The notes beneath the pieces were generated by a model that did not search any database, was not told the DNA's origin, and saw only the letters and a program-made list of their open reading frames with translations. Positions 63,720 to 64,000 of a DNA stretch of 64,000 bases are shown here, piece after piece. Origin of the DNA: Bacteroidota bacterium (GTDB lineage Bacteria > Bacteroidota > Bacteroidia > Chitinophagales > Saprospiraceae). The translations under genes and the position numbers were made by a program. How positions within the stretch are numbered: the stretch's first letter is position 1; each line of letters starts with the position of its first letter. The stretch is from contig JAKQLF010000122.1 in NCBI GenBank assembly GCA_029567325.1, positions 1 through 64,000 of the forward strand. The letters run 5' to 3'.

Positions 63720-64000
63720 ATGACTACTATTCGTTTTTACCATCGATTTTTGATTGTTTTGACATCACTTTTTGTACTTGCAGGATGCAATGATACTTCA
63801 AAAGACATTCCAGATATTTCTGGCATTGACGTAGATGGTACTTTTTCTTCTGAAGGTCTTTTCATTTTTGATCCAACTTTAGGACCAAAAAACTTTACCA
63901 AGATCTCTTCCGATTATGAAGCTTTTGCAAAAATATTTCTGCATAATATTTTGTTCCCAGGGGATACCACTGAACAAGATGCTCATTTTTTGAGCCTCAT
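63720..64000 (+). CDS. Lipoprotein, 5' part only (possibly GldB-like), runs off the window
   Basis: ATG at 63720; MTTIRFYHRFLIVLTSLFVLAGCNDTSKDIPDISGIDVDGTFSSEGLFIFD, lipobox LAGC. Confidence 0.55.
   Translation, partial: MTTIRFYHRFLIVLTSLFVLAGCNDTSKDIPDISGIDVDGTFSSEGLFIFDPTLGPKNFTKISSDYEAFAKIFLHNILFPGDTTEQDAHFLSL

Noticed and set aside
1-64000. tRNA, rRNA, prophage, restriction-modification or known defence islands
   Set aside because: No tRNA or rRNA sequence, integrase, transposase, capsid, helicase-nuclease or methyltransferase-endonuclease genes were recognised in the window.

Overview
64 kb of a Bacteroidota chromosome, probably from a Saprospiria/Cytophagia-like lineage. Supporting signs are T9SS-type C-terminal sorting domains, a TonB-dependent receptor, DUF2723/DUF4294/DUF885 genes and TAnnTTTG-type -7 promoter elements. 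Most of the window is ordinary core gene content: NAD synthetase, MetH, SLBB export protein, NadC, RpiB, NatAB-like ABC genes, GltX, MreB, CinA, SucA, RadA, Gmd, SelD and MnmH. I saw no rRNA, tRNA, CRISPR array or intact transposase. The less ordinary content is mostly non-coding: (i) an array at 10213-10736 of about 99-bp units, each holding two related hairpins (11 half-units), lying between an ABC permease and an amidase gene; (ii) a dispersed two-hairpin repeat (52952, 56278, 56379) with a compensatory base-pair change in one stem; (iii) two copies of a long imperfect palindrome (41849-42010 and 52178-52247), one carrying about 90 bp of extra loop sequence. There is also a compact two-gene GNAT-like/HTH locus (32027-33023) that looks like an uncharacterised toxin-antitoxin module with a candidate upstream operator. 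A repeat protein (29572-31329) appears 3'-truncated next to a duplicated sequence fragment. All family assignments come from reading motifs by eye; no database search was run.
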